Below are positions 1 through 8,503 of a stretch of DNA of 64,000 bases, one piece after another. Each line of letters begins with the position of its first letter. The stretch's first letter is position 1. The translations under genes and the position numbers were made by a program. The notes beneath the pieces were generated by a model. That model had not been told where the DNA came from, did no database searches, and saw only the letters and a program-made list of their open reading frames with translations. The stretch is from G020353115 sp964640125 (GTDB taxonomy: Bacteria; Bacteroidota; Bacteroidia; Bacteroidales; VadinHA17). Where the stretch lies: assembly GCA_964640125.1 (NCBI GenBank), contig CAZXGG010000009.1, positions 1 through 64,000 of the forward strand. Reading direction: 5' to 3'.

Positions 1-964
<964 letters not shown>

Positions 965-977
965 ATTGGTTTCCGGT

Positions 978-1130
978 TAATAAGTAACGAGTGATGCGTA
1001 ACGAGTGACGAGATTTAGAGATAAAAATCACCACTCACTTCTCATAACTCACAACTCACCCCTCACTTCGAAATCCTTCACCCTTTGCCGAAGGCACGCC
1101 TATGGCGCATCCTTCACCCTTCATCCTTCC
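978..1130. repeat. Composite short-period degenerate repeat block
   Basis: Three degenerate short-period repeats follow each other here. The first is TAACGAGTGA-like (983-1011), the second ACTCAC-type of period 7-8 (1031-1069), and the third CCTTCACC-type (about 1075-1130). The third encloses the dispersed 28-nt palindromic element at 1084-1111. The stop codon of the deacetylase gene (1121-1123) lies in the last block. Confidence 0.85.
1084..1111. repeat. Dispersed 28-nt palindrome-containing element, copy 1
   Basis: This element carries the near-palindrome CCGAAGGC-AC-GCCTATGG. An inverted copy at 19251-19278 differs at only 2 of 28 positions. Both copies sit in short-period repeat blocks just downstream of a gene's 3' end. 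Confidence 0.85.
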
Positions 1131-2425
1131 GTTGCCATCTTCAACACCGTCTCATACACCACCCTCCATCCTTCCCAGGGGCCCCAATCACTGAGTGAGG
1201 AGTTATGCCAGAGGCAGGTAAAGGTCCCGTTCACCGCTCTTGTTCTGTCAATAATTTGTTTTATCCTTTCCATTGCTTCCTGCGGATCCATTCGCAGGTA
1301 ATCTTTTAATGTTCCGTCCATAACCTGGAAAGGAAAGATCTTCAGCTCTGTTTTCTCTTCATTTAAAAGGTCGTAAAAAAAGAATGAATTGGATGTTCCA
1401 GCACGGAAGCCTGTTTCTGCTGCATATCCCATGGTATAATCCTCTTTTATACCGAGCTGCAAAAGGTTTCTGTAGGTATACGGGATTTGCAGTTTCAGAT
1501 AATGCTGTCTGCTCCGGGTAATGGGTTGGCATGCTGCCATCTGCAACAAAGAAATTTCCTTTTCCAGTTCAGAGGGTTCCACATTTGAGCGATAGGAAGG
1601 ATGGATTCCGATCCTATATTTCCCTGCTGTTTCTTTGATCAGCCTCACATATCCCCTCCTGTTACCGGGCGGATTTTTATCGTATTTCCCGACTTTTCCA
1701 ACCTGGAAGAAGAAGATCGGTTTACTCTGATGCTTATTATGCCATTGCTGCAACAGATCAAACACATCGTAGGGATCCTTGCTTTTCCCGATCAGCACTT
1801 TAAGACGAAGGATGTTTTCCCCTTTTATTTTTCTTGTATTTGACTGCATCATACCACCGATGGTCCGAATTAATCCCTTGCATTTAAATGCAAACGGCTC
1901 ATCAACATCTATGGTGGGCATGAATTCACAGGGTTTTGGTGGAATCCTCAGGGGTGGAAATTTTTTAATCAGGCTTTTTCTCAGTTCCTCGATCCACAAA
2001 TCAACAACGGGAAAATTCAGAAAATCATTCCTGTAGGCCAACGAACTGTACACATCATACCGGCCATGAAGGTCCGGTTCCGCATTGAAATATTCTTCAT
2101 ACCGGGATAGCATAAAGAAAGAAGCTGCAAACGGGTCAAAAGGCATATCAGAATGAGGATCAGTGATGTACATTACCTTTGTGTCTTTCCAGACCGGAAA
2201 GTAAAGATCCTGTTCGATGATCTCTCTTTCAAAAAGCAGGTTAGCCGGTTTTATCCGAAATGAGTTATCAAAAAAGCGATCCGAATAATTGATTTTCGGC
2301 TGTGTACTGGCAGAAAATTGTTCGCTGTCTGAAGTGATCTTAAGATCGAGCGTTAAGATCTCTTTGATGATGAACTCAAAAATATAATTGAGTCTGGGCG
2401 TTATTTCCCTTGCATAAACGAGCAA
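1121..2425 (-). CDS. Polysaccharide deacetylase family protein with DUF7033 N-terminal domain
   Basis: This 434-residue protein carries an N-terminal DUF7033-type region (MLVYAREITPRLNYIF start) and a C-terminal NodB-type carbohydrate esterase fold. Visible deacetylase signatures are the first Asp motif TIDVDEPFAFK (about 170), GIHPSYRSN (about 275) and the late TCLWHNSSLSD (about 410). Members remove N- or O-acetyl groups from polysaccharides; this group is common in Bacteroidota surface polysaccharide loci. There is no signal peptide, so it is probably cytosolic or peripheral. The start is TTG at 2425; no in-frame ATG lies near it, and homologues begin with this sequence as far as I recall. 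The stop TGA at 1121-1123 is embedded in a GGATGAAGGGTGAAGG repeat. The substrate cannot be told from sequence. Confidence 0.8.
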   Translation of the reverse strand: MLVYAREITPRLNYIFEFIIKEILTLDLKITSDSEQFSASTQPKINYSDRFFDNSFRIKPANLLFEREIIEQDLYFPVWKDTKVMYITDPHSDMPFDPFAASFFMLSRYEEYFNAEPDLHGRYDVYSSLAYRNDFLNFPVVDLWIEELRKSLIKKFPPLRIPPKPCEFMPTIDVDEPFAFKCKGLIRTIGGMMQSNTRKIKGENILRLKVLIGKSKDPYDVFDLLQQWHNKHQSKPIFFFQVGKVGKYDKNPPGNRRGYVRLIKETAGKYRIGIHPSYRSNVEPSELEKEISLLQMAACQPITRSRQHYLKLQIPYTYRNLLQLGIKEDYTMGYAAETGFRAGTSNSFFFYDLLNEEKTELKIFPFQVMDGTLKDYLRMDPQEAMERIKQIIDRTRAVNGTFTCLWHNSSLSDWGPWEGWRVVYETVLKMATEG

Positions 2426-2557
2426 ACGGATTGTTTTTTTAGTGTATCAAACCGAATCAAATTTAACAATTTTTCGTAGATGGCGATGGTCCTTATATAC
2501 CTTGTCAATCAAACGAACATTCTTACCGGTGATTTTATTATGGATCTAAATTCCTGT

Positions 2558-2565
2558 TATCTTTG
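2558..2565 (+). promoter_or_regulatory. Possible -7 element upstream of thrC
   Basis: TATCTTTG matches the Bacteroidota -7 consensus TAnnTTTG and lies 28 nt before the thrC ATG. No clear TTTG stands 19 nt upstream, so the match is partial. Confidence 0.3.
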
Positions 2566-2593
2566 GAAGAGGTAATGCAATCCGAAATTTTTA

Positions 2594-3955
2594 ATGCCGA
2601 TACTCTTTCAATCAACAAATAGCCATAGCAAACCGGTCTCTTTTAAAACGGCTTTATTAAGCGGTTTGGCTCCTGACAAAGGATTATTTCTGCCAACCGA
2701 ATACCCTGTGTTCAGCAATAAATTGATCCGTGATTTTCACCGAATGTCTTACCCGGAGCTTGCCTGTTCCCTGCTCTATCCCTTTCTTTCAGATGACATA
2801 ACAGAACAGGAGTGCTTCCACCTTGCAGAAAGGGCTTATGATTTTGAAGTACCACTGGAACGGATAGATGGCAACAGGTACCTGTTGCGTCTTGACCGTG
2901 GGCCGACTCACTCATTCAAGGACTTTGGAGCAAGAATGATGGCTTTGCTTATGGCGCATGTGCGACAAAACGAATCCGGCAAATTACGTATTCTTACGGC
3001 AACTTCAGGGGACACGGGTGGCGCTATTGCCAGTGCATTCCTGAACATGGATAATATCGAAGTAGTGGTTTTGTTTCCCCGGGATGAGATCAGTAACCAA
3101 CAGCGAAAGCAGATGACCACACTGGGTAAAAACATTCGGTCCATTGCCATTGAAGGGAAGTTTGATGATTGTCAGGCACTTGTCAAACAGGCATTTGCCG
3201 ATCCTGATCTTGCCAGTCTGAATCTTTCTTCAGCAAATTCAATCAACATTGGAAGGCTCTTGCCCCAGAGTGTCTATTATTTTTGGGCTTTCACACGTAC
3301 CGCTCTTTCTCAGGGCAAACCGGTTATTTTCTCTATTCCTTCCGGTAATTTTGGGAACGCATGTGGGTGTCTGATCGCAAAGAGAATGGGATTACCTGTT
3401 TCAAAACTGGTTTTGTCCACCAACTCAAACGATTCATTCCCTCGATTTTTAAAGACGGGGATTTACAGGAAAACCGAACCATCCATACACTGCATCTCGA
3501 GTGCAATGAATGTTGGGCATCCCAGCAATTTAGCCAGGATAATAACACTGTATGGAGGAGCCATGGATGAAGAAGGCAACCTGTTAAGAAAGCCCGATTT
3601 CGATTCCATGATCAGGGATATATTCTCGGTGTCAATATCTGAGGAAGAGACAAGGAAAACAATCCATCGGTTTTTCCGGGAGTTTGGTATCATCCTCGAA
3701 CCACATGGTGCTGTTGGAATGGCAGGTTTGGAACATTTTCTTGCCGAAGAATCGAGGGAGCCGGAGCAGGGGCATCAAATGATCTCACTGGAAACTGCAC
3801 ATCCGGCAAAATTCCCGGAAGAGATCCGGAAAATTTTATCCCTGGAACCTGATAAACCCGAATCATTTGTCGAACAGGAAAGGGAAAATGAGGTGTTTGA
3901 GGTGATGGACAGGAAGTACCAGACCTTTAAAGAATATTTGCTCAACAACAAATAG
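2594..3955 (+). CDS. thrC: Threonine synthase
   Basis: ThrC converts O-phospho-L-homoserine to L-threonine with PLP. The 453-residue length is normal for the Bacteroidota/proteobacterial type. The N-terminal domain (residues 1-90) has the GLAPDKGLFLPTEYP motif. The PLP lysine is in THSFKDFGARMM (Lys109), followed by TATSGDTGGAIASAF (about 135-150) and the SANSINIGRLLPQ motif (about 215). The gene starts with ATG at 2594. The next gene begins 11 nt after its stop and encodes a phosphomutase-like protein that probably makes its substrate, so the two form a threonine operon. No aspartokinase/homoserine dehydrogenase gene lies next to them in this window. The identification is secure. Confidence 0.95.
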   Translation: MPILFQSTNSHSKPVSFKTALLSGLAPDKGLFLPTEYPVFSNKLIRDFHRMSYPELACSLLYPFLSDDITEQECFHLAERAYDFEVPLERIDGNRYLLRLDRGPTHSFKDFGARMMALLMAHVRQNESGKLRILTATSGDTGGAIASAFLNMDNIEVVVLFPRDEISNQQRKQMTTLGKNIRSIAIEGKFDDCQALVKQAFADPDLASLNLSSANSINIGRLLPQSVYYFWAFTRTALSQGKPVIFSIPSGNFGNACGCLIAKRMGLPVSKLVLSTNSNDSFPRFLKTGIYRKTEPSIHCISSAMNVGHPSNLARIITLYGGAMDEEGNLLRKPDFDSMIRDIFSVSISEEETRKTIHRFFREFGIILEPHGAVGMAGLEHFLAEESREPEQGHQMISLETAHPAKFPEEIRKILSLEPDKPESFVEQERENEVFEVMDRKYQTFKEYLLNNK

Positions 3956-3966
3956 ATGCAACTCCT

Positions 3967-5327
3967 TTGAAATACATTATCCTCATACCGGATGGCATGG
4001 CCGACTGGGAAATCCCTTCTTTAGGGTATAGAACACCACTCGGTGCAGCAAAAACTGAGTACATGGAAAAACTTTGCCGGATTTCATCCACCGGGCAGTT
4101 GCAGACAATACCCGGTGGAATGCCTGCCGGCAGCGAAATAGCCAATCTAACCATCCTGGGATACGATCCGGTTGAGGTATATCAGGGAAGAGGGGTTTTA
4201 GAAGCTGCAAGCATGGGAATTGACATTAATGACAATGACCTGGTCATGCGCTGCAACCTGGTCTGCCTTTACCCGGATGGGAGAATAAAGAACCATTCTG
4301 CCGGGCATATCTCAACAGAGGAAGCTTGCAGATTGATCCACTCCCTGAACAAAGAGGTTGGAAAAGGAAGATCCAAAATCTATCCGGGGGTGAGTTATCG
4401 TCACGTTTTTATCCTCGAAAACGGAAGCAGTGAAATCGACTGTACCCCACCACATGATGTACCGGGGGTTCAATTCAGGGATGTGCTGGTAAAGCCAATG
4501 AGACCCCGTGCCCAAAAGACAGCAGAGCTGCTCAATGAACTGATTCTCAAATCTCAGGTGATTCTCAATGAACACCCGTTAAACACTGAACGGATCAAAG
4601 CAGGAAAGGACTCTGCCAATTCTGTCTGGTTCTGGTCGGCAGGACACAAACCGGAAATGCACAACTTTATGGAAAAACATCACCTCAGAGGAGCTGTAAT
4701 TTCTGCCGTTGACCTGGTGAATGGAATGTGTAAATTAGCCGGTTTTGAAGTGATCCGTGTGAAAGGAGCAACCGGGTTGTACGATACCAATTATGAAGGG
4801 AAAGCCCGGGCAGCCATCAACGCGATAAAGCATAACGACCTGGTTTATCTTCACATTGAAGCACCGGATGAGGCAGGCCATGAGGGNNNNNNNNNNNNNN
4901 NNNNNNNNNNNNNNNNNNNNNNNNNNNNNNNNNNNNNNNNNNNNNNNNNNNNNNNNNNNNNNNNNNNNNNNNNNNNNNNNNNNNNNATAACGACCTGGTT
5001 TATCTTCACATTGAAGCACCGGATGAGGCAGGCCATGAGGGAGATCCAAAGCTTAAAATGAACACGATTGAAGATATTGACCGAAAGGTGGTTAAACACC
5101 TGTTTGAGGAGGTGCAGAAACGAGACGATCTCGCTATCGCCATCCTGCCCGATCACGCTACGCCGATTGAAACAAGAACACACACCAGTGAGCCGGTCCC
5201 GTTTCTCATCTACCACCCGGGAGAACCACCCGATGATGTCACTGAATTCAATGAAGCAAGTGTTACAGAGGGGAAATACGGTTTATTGAAAGGGGATGAG
5301 TTTATGAAGGTGTTTTTAGGTAGATAA
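3967..5327 (+). CDS. Phosphoglycerate mutase-like protein, probable homoserine kinase (interrupted by assembly gap)
   Basis: This belongs to the archaeal-type cofactor-independent phosphoglycerate mutase (alkaline phosphatase) superfamily. It keeps the metal-site Asp9 (PDGMAD) and the nucleophile Ser56 (PAGSEIANL). Family members next to thrC in Bacteroidota are thought to be the missing homoserine kinase, and this gene lies 11 nt after thrC; that role is inferred. Start is TTG at 3967. A 100-N gap (4887-4986) is followed by a 55-nt exact copy of the sequence before it. Deleting 4887-5041 restores one frame, reading EAGHEGDPKLKMNTIEDIDR across the junction and giving a 401-residue protein of normal family length. 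So the gene is intact and the break is an assembly artefact. Confidence 0.85.
4887..4986. other. Scaffold gap (100 N) with duplicated 55-nt flanks
   Basis: Exactly 100 N separate two identical 55-nt sequences (4832-4886 and 4987-5041). Two contigs that overlap by 55 nt were apparently joined by a scaffolder rather than merged. The true sequence is probably 155 nt shorter. Confidence 0.95.
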
Positions 5328-5439
5328 TGAGAGCTGAGGAAACAAATCAAATCCAAAATAATGGTATCGGGTTATACTATAAAAAAGATTTGTTATAAGG
5401 CTTTACGAATAACATCCAACAATAAAATAATAACTGAGA

Positions 5440-5579
5440 ACTCATCTCCGTCTCTTCGTCACTTCGTCTCAAAGTCACACAGTCTCACTTTCTCATACCT
5501 CTGTACCATGAGCAGCTTCCCCATGCCCCATGCACTATGCTCTCTGCGCCATGCACTATGCGCCATGCCCATCACCACC
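5440..5579. repeat. Degenerate short-period repeats (CGTCTC-type and CATGCCC-type)
   Basis: One block (about 5447-5495) is built of CGTCTCTTCGTCACTTCGTC-like units, and a second (about 5519-5577) of CATGCCCCATGCACTATGCG-like units. On the other strand they match the GAGACGATGAGAC and GCATGGGGCATGG blocks at 19360-19520. The second block ends directly at the mutS2 stop codon (5580-5582). The gene-free stretch 5328-5579 contains nothing else that I recognise. Confidence 0.85.
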
Positions 5580-8042
5580 TCACAGGTCCAGCTCAACCAC
5601 GGTAATTCCCGAGCCTCCCTGGTCGATCTGTTCGTCATGGAATGATTTGACGATATCCACCGTATTGAGGTATTCGCGGATCATCTGCCGGAGAATCCCA
5701 TCTCCCTTTCCATGCAGGATTCGCAGGGTATCGATTTCAACAACGATGGCTTCATCGATGAATTCTGTCACTCTTCTGATCGCTTCTTCTGTCCTCACTC
5801 CCCGAAGATCGATCTGGGGTGAGAAGGCAAGTTTCCGTTTCCCTATATCCCAGAGTGTGGCGGGGTCCTGTGATTCTTTTCTTGCTACCCTGCGGAATTC
5901 ATTCTCACTGATCTTTGTCAGTTTTTCAGCCGGGAGGGTTGTTTTCATATTTCCAAAAGAGACCAGGTAACTTTTTTCATTCCGGTCAATCACTTCACCC
6001 GGAGTTTCATATCCTGTCATTTTCACCTTATCCCCAGTCCTGATATCTTCTCCATGCTGAACCGTGGCTTTTTTCTTTGATTCTGTTTTTATGGGTTGCC
6101 GGGCACTCTTTCTGAGGCGTGTTATTTTTCGTTCGATCTTTTCGTCCGTTTCCCGCTTACTGTCCGTTATGGTTTTTGTGAACTGTTCCAGCTCCTCTCT
6201 TGCCTTTTTTGTCACTTCCCGTTCAGCGTTTGCTTCCTTAATTTTCCGTATGGTATTTTCAATCACCTTATTAACCCCGGCCAGCAGCTCTTTTGCTTCC
6301 AATTCTGCTCTTTCGATAATTTCTTTCCTCAGCTGTTTAACCTGCTCCAGCTCCACGGAATAATTTTCTACCAGTTCTTCCAGTTTTTTTTCCGATTTCC
6401 GTATCCTGCTTCTTTTATTTTCCCAGTACCTTTTATCCCGGGCAATCTCCTGTAAATGGCGGTCAAACTTGATGTGATCCTCCCCTGCCTTTTCTGTTGC
6501 TTCGGTTAGCACATCCTCAGGGAGCCCGATTTTTCTTGCGATTTCAAAGGCAAAGGAGCTACCTGGTCGTCCGATTTCCAGTTGGAAGAGCGGCTCCATT
6601 TTTTGCCTGTCAAACAGCATGGCTCCGTTTTCTATCCCCTGTTCGGATGCAGCGAAATGCTTCAGGTTGGTATAATGGGTTGTTATCACACCGTATGTTC
6701 CTGTTTTGATCAATTTGCCAAGCATGCTTTCTGCAATTGCTCCTCCAAGCATGGGTTCAGTTCCGGTTCCAAACTCATCGATTAGGATCAAGGTACCGGG
6801 ATTGGCATTCTTCAGGTAATACTTCATATTGACAAGGTGGGAGCTGTATGTGCTCAGGTCATTCTCGATCGATTGCTCGTCCCCGATCTCAATAAACAGT
6901 TGGGTAAAAAGCCCGAATTCCGAATCTTCAAGGACCGGAACCAGCATTCCCGACTGAAGCATGTATTGCAGAAGGCCAACGGTCTGCAGGCAAACGGATT
7001 TACCACCTGCATTGGGTCCCGAGATCAGTAATATCCTGGTTACATCGTTCAGGAAGATATCCAGAGGAACAACCTCCTTTTCCTCCGGTTTTTCGGTTCG
7101 GAATAAAAGTGGATGGATGGCACGTTTCCAGTTTAGCGCAGGTTCTCGGCCAAAAGCAGGCAGTACAGCATTTAATTTACGTGCAACCAGTGCTTTTGCC
7201 CTGGTAAAATCGATTTGCCCCAGGAATTCATAGGACCTGAAGAGATCCTCAGTATAGGGTCGGATATCATTGGTTAGGGATAACAGGATCCGGATGATCT
7301 CTCTCTTCTCTGCATATCCAAGCTCCCGGATCTCATTATTCAATTCCACGATCTCCGACGGTTCAATGTATGCGGTCCTGCCGCTGGCAGACTCATCGTG
7401 CACAAGCCCTGAAATGCGTCGCTTATTTGATGAATTCACCGGGATAACCGTCCTGCCATCCCGAACAGCCAGGTTTACTCCACGCTCAACAATACCATCT
7501 GAAATCGCCTGCTTGAGAATCTGATTCAGACGGGCAGATGCCTGTTTTTCTTTTTCACGCAAAGCCCTGCGTATCGACGCCAGTTCCTGTGATGCTTTAT
7601 CCTTCACCTCCCCCTTATTATTCAGTATTTTATCGATTGAATCCAGGACAAACGGATAGATCACAATATCACGACTTAACCCTTTGAGAGCCGGATAATC
7701 ATGATCCTCTTTCGACAGGAAAGCCAGGATGGAGCGGATCGTGCCCTGTGATTTCCGTATCTGCAAAAACTCCCCTGCCTCAAGGTATGATCCCTCAACC
7801 CGGAGTTTCTTCAGCGAAGGTGTAACATCGAAAAAATGATCCAGGGGAAAATCCTGATCAAGCAAAAGGATCTTCCGGAACTCATCCGTTTGTTGGAGAA
7901 GGATGGTTATTTCATCTGTCGAGGTTGAGAAATGCATCTCTACAGTCAGTTTCCTTCCCAGGTCACACAGGCAGGTATCCAGGATCATTTTCCTGATCCG
8001 GTCGAAACCGACCTTCTCTTCAAAGTTTTTTGGATAAAACAT
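5580..8042 (-). CDS. mutS2: Endonuclease MutS2 / ribosome-collision factor family
   Basis: MutS2 is a MutS-family ATPase without the mismatch-recognition domain. It is tied to suppression of recombination and, in Bacillus, to rescue of collided ribosomes. The 820-residue protein shows the core domain (1-320), the Walker A motif SGPNAGGKSV (about 341-350) and Walker B LILIDEFGTGTEP (about 420). A long charged coiled coil follows (about 510-640), then a KOW-like segment (DKVKMTGYETPGEVI), and a C-terminal Smr nuclease domain with LHGKGDGILRQMIREYL (about 775). I chose ATG at 8042 over an in-frame TTG six bases upstream. It is transcribed alone, and its stop codon abuts a short-period repeat block. 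Confidence 0.95.
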   Translation of the reverse strand: MFYPKNFEEKVGFDRIRKMILDTCLCDLGRKLTVEMHFSTSTDEITILLQQTDEFRKILLLDQDFPLDHFFDVTPSLKKLRVEGSYLEAGEFLQIRKSQGTIRSILAFLSKEDHDYPALKGLSRDIVIYPFVLDSIDKILNNKGEVKDKASQELASIRRALREKEKQASARLNQILKQAISDGIVERGVNLAVRDGRTVIPVNSSNKRRISGLVHDESASGRTAYIEPSEIVELNNEIRELGYAEKREIIRILLSLTNDIRPYTEDLFRSYEFLGQIDFTRAKALVARKLNAVLPAFGREPALNWKRAIHPLLFRTEKPEEKEVVPLDIFLNDVTRILLISGPNAGGKSVCLQTVGLLQYMLQSGMLVPVLEDSEFGLFTQLFIEIGDEQSIENDLSTYSSHLVNMKYYLKNANPGTLILIDEFGTGTEPMLGGAIAESMLGKLIKTGTYGVITTHYTNLKHFAASEQGIENGAMLFDRQKMEPLFQLEIGRPGSSFAFEIARKIGLPEDVLTEATEKAGEDHIKFDRHLQEIARDKRYWENKRSRIRKSEKKLEELVENYSVELEQVKQLRKEIIERAELEAKELLAGVNKVIENTIRKIKEANAEREVTKKAREELEQFTKTITDSKRETDEKIERKITRLRKSARQPIKTESKKKATVQHGEDIRTGDKVKMTGYETPGEVIDRNEKSYLVSFGNMKTTLPAEKLTKISENEFRRVARKESQDPATLWDIGKRKLAFSPQIDLRGVRTEEAIRRVTEFIDEAIVVEIDTLRILHGKGDGILRQMIREYLNTVDIVKSFHDEQIDQGGSGITVVELDL

Positions 8043-8157
8043 AATCAAGGCAAAAGTACAAAGTAATACCGAAGGTATCCCTACGGGAAAAGTAAAAAGT
8101 AAATGAGACTATAATTTCAGGAGTAAATTTACGAACTGAAATCATAAAGTCGAATTT

Positions 8158-8177
8158 ATCCCGCTGAAAAGCGGGAT
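8158..8177. repeat. Perfect hairpin ATCCCGC/GCGGGAT
   Basis: A perfect 7-bp stem with a six-base loop. It is followed by a second perfect 8-bp stem CAAATTTC/GAAATTTG at 8190-8212 (loop 7). They lie about 115-170 nt upstream of the mutS2 start, on the upstream side of that minus-strand gene. Neither has a classic terminator T-run directly after it. Confidence 0.7.
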
Positions 8178-8426
8178 CTGAGTGAGACTCAAATTTCGTT
8201 TTTTGAAATTTGTTAGCTGAAACCATCCCGACATCTGCCAAGGTGGATCGTCGGAATCTACCTGAAAGGGTTATTGGGTTATTAAGGTGTCTATCGAATA
8301 AAAAGCAGACTTTGAAGGAAAGAATACAATGAATAGTGAAAATATGAAATGCAACACCGAAGAATTTCCAGGTAAACCGCTATGTACTCAATAATCCCGA
8401 AAATTAGAAGATCAATGATCTTTGTT

Positions 8427-8475
8427 GATTTTCGAGGATCCTCGAGAATCATTCCCCATTGGGGTGATTCTCGGG
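8427..8475. repeat. Two overlapping, mutually exclusive hairpins
   Basis: Bases 8427-8450 form a palindrome centred on TCGAGGATCCTCGA. Bases 8441-8451 can instead pair with 8465-8475 (CTCGAGAATCA with TGATTCTCGGG, one G-T), enclosing an inner CCCC/GGGG stem. The shared arm CTCGAGAATC cannot be in both. They lie 28 nt downstream of the stop codon of the minus-strand TPR phosphatase gene, so a role at the 3' end of that transcript is possible. Confidence 0.7.
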
Positions 8476-8500
8476 ACTTAATAACCACTAACCCAATAAC
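8476..8500. repeat. 25-nt dispersed repeat, copy 1
   Basis: This 25-nt sequence (core TTAATAACCACTAACCCAAT) is identical to 19851-19875. It starts three bases beyond the stop codon of the TPR phosphatase gene and has the degenerate AATAACC-type short-period structure. Confidence 0.85.
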
Positions 8501-8503
8501 AAT

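Larger units (their letters stand above)
8043..8503. other. 461-bp intergenic region with several hairpins
   Basis: No convincing gene is present. The region holds three strong inverted repeats (8158-8177, 8190-8212, 8441-8475), a 24-nt palindrome (8427-8450), and a 25-nt sequence at 8476-8500 that recurs at 19851-19875. A shortened inverted copy of that sequence (GTTATTGGGTTATTAAG, about 8268-8284) makes 8268-8500 look like a segment bounded by inverted repeats. Confidence 0.6.

Noticed and set aside
1005..1301. 98-codon plus-strand frame at the deacetylase 3' end
   Set aside because: It is built of short-period repeat sequence and then runs antisense to the deacetylase gene.
4735..5216. 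Minus-strand reading frames across the 100-N gap
   Set aside because: They read through N bases and lie antisense to a recognisable phosphomutase-like gene.
5361..5645. 94-codon plus-strand frame over the repeat block before mutS2
   Set aside because: Its translation is low-complexity repeat, and the end runs antisense to mutS2.
8291..8488. 65-codon minus-strand frame in the hairpin region
   Set aside because: It runs through palindromes, has no recognisable motif and no start signal.
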